Shown here: positions 1-6,279 of the stretch, one piece after another
How the letters are laid out: every line of letters starts with the position of its first letter
Position numbering within the stretch: the first letter of the stretch is position 1
Position numbers and translations under genes: made by a program
The notes under the pieces: model-generated
Databases searched by the model: none
The model's input: only the letters and a program-made list of their open reading frames with translations
What the model was told of the DNA's origin: nothing
NCBI GenBank assembly: GCA_946539475.1
Contig: CAMNHM010000140.1
Span: 1 to 6,862 of the forward strand
DNA length: 6,862 nt
Reading direction: 5' to 3'
Origin: an uncultured Prevotellaceae bacterium
GTDB lineage: Bacteria; Bacteroidota; Bacteroidia; Bacteroidales; Bacteroidaceae

Positions 1-269
1 CGCAGTGCACGCAGACCTACGGCGTCTATCCGCTCGGCACATGGGACAGCCAGATCTGGTGGGTGAGCCAGATGAACGTCTGGGAGGCACAGCAAGGCAA
101 CACCGAGTTCCAGGGCACACTGCTCTGCATCGGTAACGGTGGCTGCGAGTTCTCGATGAAGAACGCCGACGGCACGCCCGACAAGAGCGCACACCCGAAG
201 AACAATATCTACCAGGACAACGTGCTCCGTCTGGCCAAGAATTCTCTGGAGTACCTGAAGACAAGATAA
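1..269 (+). CDS. C-terminal end of a probable DUF4960-type fructan-locus protein (5' truncated by window)
   Basis: The open frame runs in from the left edge (first full codon at position 3) to a TAA at 267-269, so about 88 C-terminal residues are visible. They include WDSQIWW, FQGTLLCIGNGGCEF and NNIYQDNVLRLAKNSLEYLKT. The strand-then-GNGGCE pattern followed by a helical end recalls the class I glutamine-amidotransferase-like fold, and the ending resembles DUF4960 proteins that I recall next to SusC/SusD and GH32 genes in Prevotella and Bacteroides. That assignment is from memory. A GTG at 63 is an internal codon and not a convincing start, because the frame stays open and protein-like upstream. 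The next gene begins 10 bases after the stop, which implies co-transcription. If the family is right, the function is unknown but associated with fructan binding or uptake. The alternative is an unrelated hypothetical protein. Confidence 0.6.
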   Translation, partial: QCTQTYGVYPLGTWDSQIWWVSQMNVWEAQQGNTEFQGTLLCIGNGGCEFSMKNADGTPDKSAHPKNNIYQDNVLRLAKNSLEYLKTR

Positions 270-279
270 CTGGGACCTT

Positions 280-1827
280 ATGTACAGACCTTATTCTATA
301 TTTCGCCTGATTGCAGCCGTCGTCATGACGGCTGCAATAGCAGGCTGTGGCGGTGACGAGGATAAAGGCCAGGACTACAATCCCCTCATCGATGATCCTA
401 AGGAAGAGCAGCCTCAGACTCCCGATAATCCTGTGACACAGTCGGGATATGACGAGCAGTATCGCCCCCAGATTCACTTCACTCCGGCCAAGAACTGGAT
501 GAACGACCCCAACGGTATGGTTTATCAGGATGGCACCTACCACCTCTTCTACCAGTATAACCCGCAGGGCAATGACTGGGGCAACATGTCGTGGGGACAC
601 GCCACCTCCACCGACCTCATGCACTGGACAGAGCAGGCTGTGGCACTCACCCGCGATGCGCTGGGTGCCGTGTTCAGCGGCTCGTGTGTCATCGACAAGA
701 ACAATACCGCAGGGTTTGGCGCCAACGCTATGGTGGCCCTTTACACCGCTGCCGGCGAGACGGGCGATGTGGCTGGCAAACAGCAGCAGAGCATTGCCTA
801 CTCGACTGACGGAGGCAAGAACTTCACACGCTTTGCCAACAACCCCGTCATCAAGAACGACGACGACAACCTGCGCGACCCGAAGGTGTTCTGGCATGAA
901 GCCAGCAAGCAGTGGATCATGGCGCTGGCCAAGGGCTGGAAGATGGGCGTGGAGTTCTATGGCTCTGCCGACCTGAAGTCGTGGCAGCACCTGAGCACCT
1001 TCGTCGTGCCCTTGAAAGGCCGTCCCTCGCTGCAGTGGGAGTGCCCCGACCTTATCCAGATGGGCGACAAGTGGGTGCTCCTGGTCAGCGTCAATCCCGG
1101 TGGTCCGCTCGTGGGTTCAGGCACCATGTACTTCACAGGCCAGTTCGACGGCACCACCTTCACTGCCGACGAGGGCGACTATCCCCTCTGGCTCGACTAC
1201 GGCATGGACAACTACGCCGGCGTCACCTGGAGCAACACTGGCGACCGCCACATCATGATCGGCTGGATGAACAACTGGTCGTATGCCGGCGACGTGCCCT
1301 GCTCGCCCTGGCGCTCAGCCATGAGCCTGCCCCGCGAGCTCACGTTGAAGGAGTACGAGGGCAAGCCGCTGCTCTGCAGCACCGTGGTCAAGGAGATCGA
1401 CGGCATCGCCGGCAGCTGGCAGAAGACTGATGGGGCGATCGATGCCAAGGATGCCTACCAGCTGCGCCTCACCATCGGCCTCGACCGTGCCACCACCGTC
1501 ACGCTGAGCAATGACCAGGGCGAGCAGTTCTCGTTCGACATCAGTGGCTCGGCCCGCACGCTGACGGCTCACCGCACAGGCACCTCGGGCAAGACCTCGT
1601 TCAACGGCACCTTCTCCATCCCGTCGATGAACGCGCCCCTATGCGTGGAAGGCAACTCGGTGACGCTCGATATCTTCGTCGACCAGTCGTCGGTGGAGAT
1701 CTTCACCCGCGAAGGCACCCTGTCGATGACCAACCTGGTGTTCCCCACCAGCATCTACAATCATCTGACGGTGACGGGTGCCGACAGCGAAGCTCAGTTC
1801 CGGCCCCTCAGCCGCATCTGGAAGTAA
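280..1827 (+). CDS. GH32 fructan hydrolase (levanase/inulinase type), surface-type lipoprotein
   Basis: A 515-residue glycoside hydrolase family 32 enzyme that cleaves beta-fructosidic bonds in levan, inulin or fructo-oligosaccharides. The start at 280 gives a good lipoprotein signal: a hydrophobic stretch at about residues 7-21, then the lipobox IAGC with Cys23. The acidic GGDED follows directly, which resembles the Bacteroidetes lipoprotein export signal and suggests display on the outer surface. Residues about 24-60 are a Pro/Asp-rich linker. The five-bladed propeller domain starts near residue 65 and keeps all three catalytic motifs: WMNDPNG with nucleophile Asp76, RDP with transition-state stabiliser Asp200, and WECPDL with acid/base Glu254. 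FSGSC is at 132-136. The C-terminal beta-sandwich has the family signature VDQSSVEIF and a NLVFP strand. Length is normal and no key residue is missing. It follows the upstream gene by 10 bases and is the last gene before a strong terminator. Endo versus exo action and levan versus inulin preference cannot be read from sequence alone. Confidence 0.93.
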   Translation: MYRPYSIFRLIAAVVMTAAIAGCGGDEDKGQDYNPLIDDPKEEQPQTPDNPVTQSGYDEQYRPQIHFTPAKNWMNDPNGMVYQDGTYHLFYQYNPQGNDWGNMSWGHATSTDLMHWTEQAVALTRDALGAVFSGSCVIDKNNTAGFGANAMVALYTAAGETGDVAGKQQQSIAYSTDGGKNFTRFANNPVIKNDDDNLRDPKVFWHEASKQWIMALAKGWKMGVEFYGSADLKSWQHLSTFVVPLKGRPSLQWECPDLIQMGDKWVLLVSVNPGGPLVGSGTMYFTGQFDGTTFTADEGDYPLWLDYGMDNYAGVTWSNTGDRHIMIGWMNNWSYAGDVPCSPWRSAMSLPRELTLKEYEGKPLLCSTVVKEIDGIAGSWQKTDGAIDAKDAYQLRLTIGLDRATTVTLSNDQGEQFSFDISGSARTLTAHRTGTSGKTSFNGTFSIPSMNAPLCVEGNSVTLDIFVDQSSVEIFTREGTLSMTNLVFPTSIYNHLTVTGADSEAQFRPLSRIWK

Positions 1828-1874
1828 CGTTGCGCTGTAGGGCTCATCTGATTGCATAGCCAGCTCCGACTGGA

Positions 1875-1926
1875 AAGAAAATAACGTTCATTGAAGCTAA
1901 AAATGTTGCAATGAACGTTTTTTCTT
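1875..1926 (+). terminator. Rho-independent terminator after the first GH32 gene
   Basis: A perfect 11-base inverted repeat (AACGTTCATTG at 1883-1893, CAATGAACGTT at 1909-1919) encloses a 15-base loop and runs into TTTTTTCTT. The A-rich left flank (AAGAAAA) pairs with the T-tract, extending the stem to about 18 pairs with one bulged T at 1882. The A-tract on one side and T-tract on the other could let it work in both directions. It lies 48 bases after the GH32 stop and before the next promoter, so it separates two transcription units. Confidence 0.82.
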
Positions 1927-1945
1927 AGCGAATGTATCATTTCTT

Positions 1946-1977
1946 ATAGCATAAAACGAAGGAAAGAGCTACATTTG
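1946..1977 (+). promoter_or_regulatory. Bacteroidetes-type promoter for the second GH32 operon
   Basis: TACATTTG at 1970-1977 is an exact match to the Bacteroidetes primary-sigma -7 consensus TAnnTTTG. The expected -33 TTTG, about 20 bases upstream, is poor (AT-rich bases around 1946-1950, TTTC at 1940-1943), which is common when an activator assists. Transcription would begin near 1984, giving a leader of about 25 bases before the ATG at 2010. It follows directly after the terminator, as expected for a fresh operon start. Confidence 0.65.
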
Positions 1978-2009
1978 CAGCAGATTTTTCAATAACTAAT
2001 TCAAAAAAC

Positions 2010-3725
2010 ATGAAGAAACTATTAATGACAATGATGGCAGTGATGGCGCTGACGACCTTGCAGGCACAGGTCACACCGAATGTGCTGGGCGAGAAACACG
2101 TCATGCTGCGTTTGGATCAAGGCAAGAAGTATATTCTCATGCCCGTGCAGGAAACTGAAGAGATAGCGGCTATTGCCGTGCTTGACGGGCGCAATGAGAT
2201 GGTCCATCGGCTGAACGTGAAGCTGGCCGTCGACCGCGTTGACTACTGGGTACCTTTTGAACTGAAGGGCGCACGCCTGTTTGACATCGAGTTCCACGGC
2301 GACCGTCGGCAGAAGGGTGCCGTGGCAGAGTTCGTGTGCTGGAAAGAGATCAAGTACTCCGACACGTTCGACACCACCAACCGCGAGCGCTTCCGCCCCC
2401 TCTATCATCACACACCGCTCTACGGCTGGATGAACGACCCCAACGGAATGTTTTACAAGGACGGCGTGTGGCACCTCTATTATCAGTATAACCCCTACGG
2501 ATCGCAGTGGGAGAACATGACGTGGGGACACTCCACCAGTCGTGACCTCCTTCACTGGGAGGCACAGCCCCTGGCCATCGAGGCCGACTGGCTGGGCGGA
2601 GTCTTCAGCGGCTCGTGCGTCACCAACGGCACAGACGTGGTGGCCTTCTACACCTCTGCCGGCATGAGCCAGACACAGTCGATGGCCGTGTCGAAGGACA
2701 ACGGGCGCACGTTTAAGAAATACGAGGGCAACCCCGTCATCACCAGCGACAAGCCCGACTTCCGCGACCCCAATGTCTTCTGGTATGAGCCCACGAAGCG
2801 CTGGGTGATGATCCTGGCCGTGGGGCAGGAGATGCAGCTCTACTCCTCCGCTGACCTGAAGGCATGGAAGTATGAGTCGTCGTTCGGACAGGAGTATGGC
2901 AATCACGGCGGCGTCTGGGAGTGTCCCGACCTGTTTGAGCTAGGAGTTGGGAGTGAGGAGTCCGGAGTGACTCAAAAGAAGTGGGTGCTCGTGTGCAACA
3001 TCAACCCCGGCGGCCCCTTCGGCGGCTCGGCCACCCAGTATTTCGTGGGCCAGTTCGACGGACATAAGTTCACCTGCGAGTCGATGCCCAAGGTCACCAA
3101 GTGGATGGACTATGGTAAGGACCACTATGCCACGGTGTCTTTCTATAATGCTCCTGACGACCGCCGCGTGGTGCTCGCCTGGATGTCCAACTGGCAGTAT
3201 GCCAACCAGGTGCCCACCAAGCAGTTCCGCTCTGCCAACTCCATTCCCCGCGACCTAGGCCTGTTCACCTGTGGCGAGGAGACCTATGTCAGCGTGGTGC
3301 CCTCGAAGGAGATGCTTGCCGCACGCGGTGCGAAGCTGAAGAAGCCCACCGAGGCCTGCGAGATCGTGGTCGACCTGAACAACCATGCCGAGATTGTGCT
3401 GTCGAACGCCCTCGGCGAGCAAGTGGTGATGACCTACGACGCCGCCCGTCAGCAGTTCACCATGGACCGCACGAAGAGTGGCAACGTCGGCTTCAGCGAG
3501 GCTTTCCCCTGCGTCACCGAGGCTCCCACCTATGGTCAGGTGAAGCAGCTGCGCCTGTTCATCGACCGCTGCTCCATCGAGGCCTTCGATGCTGCCGGCA
3601 AGATGGCTATGACCAACCTCGTGTTCCCCTCCGAGCCCTATAACATGATAAAGGTGAAGGGCGGCAAGGCAACTATCTACAGCCTCACCCCCAACCCCTC
3701 TCCAAAGGGAGAGGGGAGTAAATAG
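2010..3725 (+). CDS. Secreted GH32 beta-fructosidase with N-terminal beta-rich domain
   Basis: A 571-residue GH32 enzyme, likely periplasmic, that releases fructose from fructans or oligosaccharides. The first 19 residues are a classical Sec signal (MKKLLMTMMAVMAL core, predicted cleavage after LQA) with no lipobox Cys. Residues about 20-125 form a beta-rich module ahead of the catalytic domain and resemble DUF4980, which I recall at the N-terminus of Bacteroidetes GH32 enzymes. The propeller carries WMNDPNG (nucleophile Asp143), RDP (Asp253) and WECPDL (acid/base Glu304). FSGSC is conserved too. The C-terminal sandwich has FIDRCSIEAF and NLVFP. Two oddities stand out. A heptamer-repeat tract encodes residues about 311-321 right after the catalytic Glu motif. 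The last 14 residues, SLTPNPSPKGEGSK, come from the repeat module that begins at 3681, so the native end was probably near YS. First gene of the operon with the permease and kinase. Confidence 0.92.
   Translation: MKKLLMTMMAVMALTTLQAQVTPNVLGEKHVMLRLDQGKKYILMPVQETEEIAAIAVLDGRNEMVHRLNVKLAVDRVDYWVPFELKGARLFDIEFHGDRRQKGAVAEFVCWKEIKYSDTFDTTNRERFRPLYHHTPLYGWMNDPNGMFYKDGVWHLYYQYNPYGSQWENMTWGHSTSRDLLHWEAQPLAIEADWLGGVFSGSCVTNGTDVVAFYTSAGMSQTQSMAVSKDNGRTFKKYEGNPVITSDKPDFRDPNVFWYEPTKRWVMILAVGQEMQLYSSADLKAWKYESSFGQEYGNHGGVWECPDLFELGVGSEESGVTQKKWVLVCNINPGGPFGGSATQYFVGQFDGHKFTCESMPKVTKWMDYGKDHYATVSFYNAPDDRRVVLAWMSNWQYANQVPTKQFRSANSIPRDLGLFTCGEETYVSVVPSKEMLAARGAKLKKPTEACEIVVDLNNHAEIVLSNALGEQVVMTYDAARQQFTMDRTKSGNVGFSEAFPCVTEAPTYGQVKQLRLFIDRCSIEAFDAAGKMAMTNLVFPSEPYNMIKVKGGKATIYSLTPNPSPKGEGSK
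2942..2969 (+). repeat. In-frame 4 x 7-base tandem repeat (NGGAGTN) inside GH32 gene
   Basis: Four consecutive heptamers read AGGAGTT, GGGAGTG, AGGAGTC and CGGAGTG, sharing the core GGAGT. Twenty-eight bases is not a multiple of three, but with its flanks the tract stays in frame and encodes roughly LGVGSEESGVT between PDLFEL and KKWVLV. It looks like an expanded or inserted surface loop. Similar GAGT-rich repeats giving SEE(L/S)GV peptides are, from memory, seen in other Prevotella-like genomes. Confidence 0.75.
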
Positions 3726-3822
3726 ACTCTTCCTTTGAATAACCAAATTAAGTATAATTGATATGTCACAACAAAATGTAAATACTCCCCTCTCCAGTCG
3801 GAGAGGGGTCGGGGGTGAGGCT
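3681..3822. repeat. Junction repeat module 1: inverted 40-base arms around the GH32 stop and permease start
   Basis: Left arm 3681-3720 and right arm 3783-3822 are inverted copies that match at 36 of 40 positions by hand. Each arm also folds alone: CCCCTCTCC/GGAGAGGGG stems of 9 pairs with 4-base loops. The 62-base loop between the arms holds the GH32 stop (TAG 3723-3725), an AT-rich spacer and the permease ATG (3763). The left arm encodes SLTPNPSPKGEG at the end of the hydrolase, and the right arm encodes TPLSSRRGVGGEA at the start of the permease. The module has a homologous partner at 4951-5120. Confidence 0.88.
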
Positions 3823-4995
3823 AAACTTGCCCTTATCCCCGTGATGCTCTGCTTCTTCTGCATGGGCTTCGTGGATCTGGTAGGCATCGCCTCCAACTAT
3901 GTGAAGGCCGACCTGAGTCTGAGCGACTCCGTGGCCAACGTGTTCCCCTCGCTGGTGTTCTTCTGGTTCCTCATCTTCAGCGTTCCCACGGGCATGCTGA
4001 TGAACAAGATCGGACGTAAGAAGACCGTGCTACTCTCGCTGGCCGTCACCGTGGTGTCGCTGCTGCTGCCGCTGTTCGGCGAGTCGTTCGGCATCATGCT
4101 CGTCGCCTTCTCGCTGCTGGGCATCGGCAATGCCCTGATGCAGACGTCGCTCAACCCCCTGGTGTCGACCGTCATGGGCGGAGGCAACCTGGCTTCAACG
4201 CTCACCTTCGGACAGTTCATCAAGGCCATCGCCTCGTTCTCCGCGCCTTATCTCGCCATGTGGGGCGCCACGATGGCCATCCCTGAGTTCGGGCTGAACT
4301 GGCGCGTGCTGTTTGGCATCTTCCTCGTGGTAGGCATACTGTCCACCATCCTGCTCTTCGTGACACCCATCGAGGAGCCGCCCATCGAGGGCAAGCCCTC
4401 GACGTTCGTGGAGTGCTTCAAGCTGCTGGGCACGCCCGTCGTGCTGCTGTCGTTCCTCGGCATCATGTGCCACGTGGGAATCGATGTGGGCACCAACACT
4501 ACCGCCCCGAAGATCCTGATGGAGCGGCTGGGCATGACGCTCAACGACGCTGCCTTCGCCACCTCGCTCTACTTCATCTTCCGTACCATCGGCTGCCTGA
4601 CGGGCTCGTTCTTCCTGCGTGTGTTGAAGATGCGTACGTTCTTCATCATCAGCGTAGTGATGATGGCCTTGTCGATGTGCGGACTGTTCTTCGGAACGGA
4701 GAAGTGGATACTCTACGCTGCCATTGCCCTCGTGGGCTACGGCAACTCTAACGTCTTCTCCATGTGCTTTGCCACAGCACTGGAGTCGATGCCCTCGAAG
4801 CAGAACGAGGTCAGCGGTCTGATGATCATGGGCCTCTTCGGCGGCACCATCTTCCCGCTGCTGATGGGCTTGCTGAGCGATGTCATGGGACAGGCAGGAG
4901 CCGTGCTCGTCATGGCTGTCGGAGTCGTCTATCTGTTCACTTATATAAGGAGCCTCACCCCCAGCCCCTCTCGCGGGGGAGAGGGGAGTAAATAG
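3763..4995 (+). CDS. MFS sugar permease, probable fructose transporter (FucP-like)
   Basis: A 410-residue inner-membrane transporter of the major facilitator superfamily, probably a proton symporter bringing fructose into the cytoplasm. Twelve hydrophobic segments can be counted, starting at about residues 22, 53, 79, 98, 135, 163, 207, 239, 263, 286, 317 and 340. A central cytoplasmic loop (PIEEPPIEGKPS) lies between segments 6 and 7. The loop between segments 2 and 3 has the MFS motif-A remnant GMLMNKIGRKK. Sequence such as KLALIPVMLCFFCMGFVDLVG and the FRTIG region resembles the fructose/fucose permeases of Bacteroides fructan loci. Substrate is inferred mainly from its place between a beta-fructosidase and a fructokinase. 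Residues 1-20 and the final SLTPSPSRGGEGSK are encoded by the junction repeats, so both ends of this protein are repeat-derived. The ATG at 3763 is the only reasonable start, since the native one seems to have been displaced. Confidence 0.88.
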   Translation: MSQQNVNTPLSSRRGVGGEAKLALIPVMLCFFCMGFVDLVGIASNYVKADLSLSDSVANVFPSLVFFWFLIFSVPTGMLMNKIGRKKTVLLSLAVTVVSLLLPLFGESFGIMLVAFSLLGIGNALMQTSLNPLVSTVMGGGNLASTLTFGQFIKAIASFSAPYLAMWGATMAIPEFGLNWRVLFGIFLVVGILSTILLFVTPIEEPPIEGKPSTFVECFKLLGTPVVLLSFLGIMCHVGIDVGTNTTAPKILMERLGMTLNDAAFATSLYFIFRTIGCLTGSFFLRVLKMRTFFIISVVMMALSMCGLFFGTEKWILYAAIALVGYGNSNVFSMCFATALESMPSKQNEVSGLMIMGLFGGTIFPLLMGLLSDVMGQAGAVLVMAVGVVYLFTYIRSLTPSPSRGGEGSK

Positions 4996-5120
4996 ACTCT
5001 CTCATTGAATACAAAAGAATATACAAATCATTGAAAATCAATATCGAAAAAACCGGAATTATGGAACAAAAGAATGTAACTACTCCCCTCTCCCCCGCGA
5101 GAGGGGTCGGGGGTGAGGCT
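4951..5120. repeat. Junction repeat module 2: inverted 40-base arms around the permease stop and kinase start
   Basis: Left arm 4951-4990 and right arm 5081-5120 match as inverted copies at 38 of 40 positions, including the variable centre (GCGGGG on the left, CCCCGC on the right). The 90-base loop contains the permease stop (TAG 4993-4995) and the kinase ATG (5061). Compared with module 1, the left block (4951-5011 against 3681-3741) matches at 53 of 61 positions, including AGTAAATAGACTCT beyond the arm. The right block, starting at each ATG, matches at 50 of 60. Coding frames in and out are the same in both modules. Confidence 0.88.
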
Positions 5121-5993
5121 CGTTATGTAGTAGGACTCGGAGAAGTCCTGTGGGATGTACTCCCCGAAGGCAAGAAACTGGGTGGCGCACCCGCCAATTT
5201 CGCATATCATGCCGGGCAGTTCCTGGGCATGGACAACACCATCGCCGTGAGCGCACTCGGCGAGGACCGCCTGGCCGAAGAAACCCTCGAGGCATTGCGT
5301 GAGCATGGTCTGAACGACCTCCTTCCCCGTGTGCCCTATCCTACAGGCACTGTGCAGGTGCAGCTTGACGAGCAGGGCATCCCCACGTATGACATCAAAG
5401 AGAACGTGGCCTGGGACAATATCCCCTTCGACGACGACATTGCCCAGATAGCACGCACGTGCCGCGCCGTCTGCTTTGGCTCGCTGGCACAGCGCAACGT
5501 GGTGAGCCGCACGACCATCCAGAAGTTCCTCGACGCCACGCCCGCCGACTGTCTGAAGATCTTCGACATCAACCTGCGCCAGCAGTTCTACACCAAGGAG
5601 GTCTTGAAGGAGTCGCTGCAGCGCTGCAACATCCTGAAGATCAACGACGAGGAGCTGGTGCTCATTGGCCGAATGTTCGGCTATCCCGGCCTCGACATCG
5701 AGAACAAGTGCTGGCTCATCCTGGGTAAGTACAACCTCGACATGCTCGTGCTCACTTGCGGCACCAACGGCAGCTATGTCTTCACGCCAGGCCAGATGTC
5801 CTTCCAGGAGACGCCGAAGGTGAAGGTGGCCGACACCGTCGGTGCCGGCGACTCGTTTACCGGCTCCTTCGTGGGCAGCATCCTCAACGGCAAGTCTGTT
5901 CCTGAAGCCCACAAGATTGCCGTACAGGTGTCTGCCTATGTCTGCACGCAGAATGGCGCGATGCCCACACTGCCGGAGGAGCTGCTAAAGTAG
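5061..5993 (+). CDS. PfkB-family fructokinase
   Basis: A 310-residue cytoplasmic sugar kinase of the ribokinase/PfkB family that phosphorylates fructose to fructose-6-phosphate. Visible motifs are GLGEVLWDVLP at residues 25-35, the substrate-binding GGAPANFAYH at 41-50, and the C-terminal PfkB signature DTVGAGDSFTGSF with catalytic base Asp264 in GAGD. EVLWD and KKLGGAPANFA are typical of Bacteroidetes fructokinases. I chose the ATG at 5061 over a TTG at 5031. It gives a start exactly parallel to the permease start in the partner repeat module, while the extra residues from 5031 lie in the AT-rich spacer. Residues 1-20 are encoded by the repeat, and the native protein would begin around residue 21 (RYVVGLGE), where family members usually start. 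Last gene of the operon, 65 bases after the permease stop. Confidence 0.93.
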   Translation: MEQKNVTTPLSPARGVGGEARYVVGLGEVLWDVLPEGKKLGGAPANFAYHAGQFLGMDNTIAVSALGEDRLAEETLEALREHGLNDLLPRVPYPTGTVQVQLDEQGIPTYDIKENVAWDNIPFDDDIAQIARTCRAVCFGSLAQRNVVSRTTIQKFLDATPADCLKIFDINLRQQFYTKEVLKESLQRCNILKINDEELVLIGRMFGYPGLDIENKCWLILGKYNLDMLVLTCGTNGSYVFTPGQMSFQETPKVKVADTVGAGDSFTGSFVGSILNGKSVPEAHKIAVQVSAYVCTQNGAMPTLPEELLK

Positions 5994-6013
5994 GCAGGGC
6001 CTCTCGTCAGGCT

Positions 6014-6039
6014 GTGGCTTGCCCGCCACGAAGATTTTT
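6014..6039 (+). terminator. Weak candidate terminator after fructokinase
   Basis: GTGGC (6014-6018) and GCCAC (6025-6029) can form a 5-pair stem with a 6-base loop, followed after GAAGA by TTTTT (6035-6039). It is 20 bases past the kinase stop, where an operon terminator is expected. The stem is short and there is a gap before the T-run. The large palindrome starting at 6050 may contribute more to ending the transcript. Confidence 0.4.
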
Positions 6040-6049
6040 CCAGGCATTG

Positions 6050-6269
6050 AGCCCACTTGAAAAAGTCTCAGTGATGTTGCGAACATTGGCGCAGCCACTC
6101 CCCTCCCTTCAAGGGGAGGGGCGCCCGAAGGGCGGGGTGGGGTCTGTATATAATTAGCCGCCAAGAAGTTACAGACCCCACCCCAACCCCTCCCCTTGAA
6201 GGGAGGGGAGCGGCTGCGCGTCCAATTTCACTCCATTTCATCGGTATGTTACTTTTTCAAGTGGACTCA
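6050..6269. repeat. Palindromic repeat element, copy 1 (complete)
   Basis: The element is bounded by inverted ends: GAGCCCACTTGAAAAAGT from 6050 and ACTTTTTCAAGTGGACTC at 6251-6268, matching at 17 of 18. Inside are nested inverted repeats. A GC(C/G)GCTCCCCTCCC-type arm (6094-6121) pairs with 6187-6214, and GGGGTGGGGTCTGTA (6134-6148) pairs perfectly with 6170-6184 around a 21-base loop. One side alone carries a small extra hairpin, CGCCC-GAA-GGGCG (6122-6134), which makes the element asymmetric. No transposase is encoded, so it is a non-autonomous, MITE- or REP-like repeat. Confidence 0.85.
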
Positions 6270-6279
6270 GGCATTCAAG

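Noticed and set aside
2022..2906. 294-codon open frame on the minus strand opposite the second GH32 gene
   Set aside because: It lies wholly antisense to a gene with clear catalytic motifs; its length is a by-product of GC-rich codon use, and the translation shows no recognisable domain.
3734..3760. TTTG ... TATAATTG as a promoter for the permease
   Set aside because: The spacer is only 15 bases, the -7 box has a mismatch, and the start point would fall on or after the ATG at 3763. Module 2 has no equivalent.
3255..3896. 213-codon minus-strand frame across the GH32/permease junction
   Set aside because: It stays open because the repeat arms are open on both strands; the rest is antisense to GH32 coding sequence.
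5031..5060. Upstream TTG start for the fructokinase
   Set aside because: It would add 10 residues from the AT-rich spacer. The ATG at 5061 matches the permease start in the partner module exactly.
5028..5912. 294-codon minus-strand frame opposite the fructokinase
   Set aside because: Antisense to a well-supported PfkB kinase. Only its repeat-derived SLTPDPSRGGEGS part is familiar, and that comes from the palindrome.
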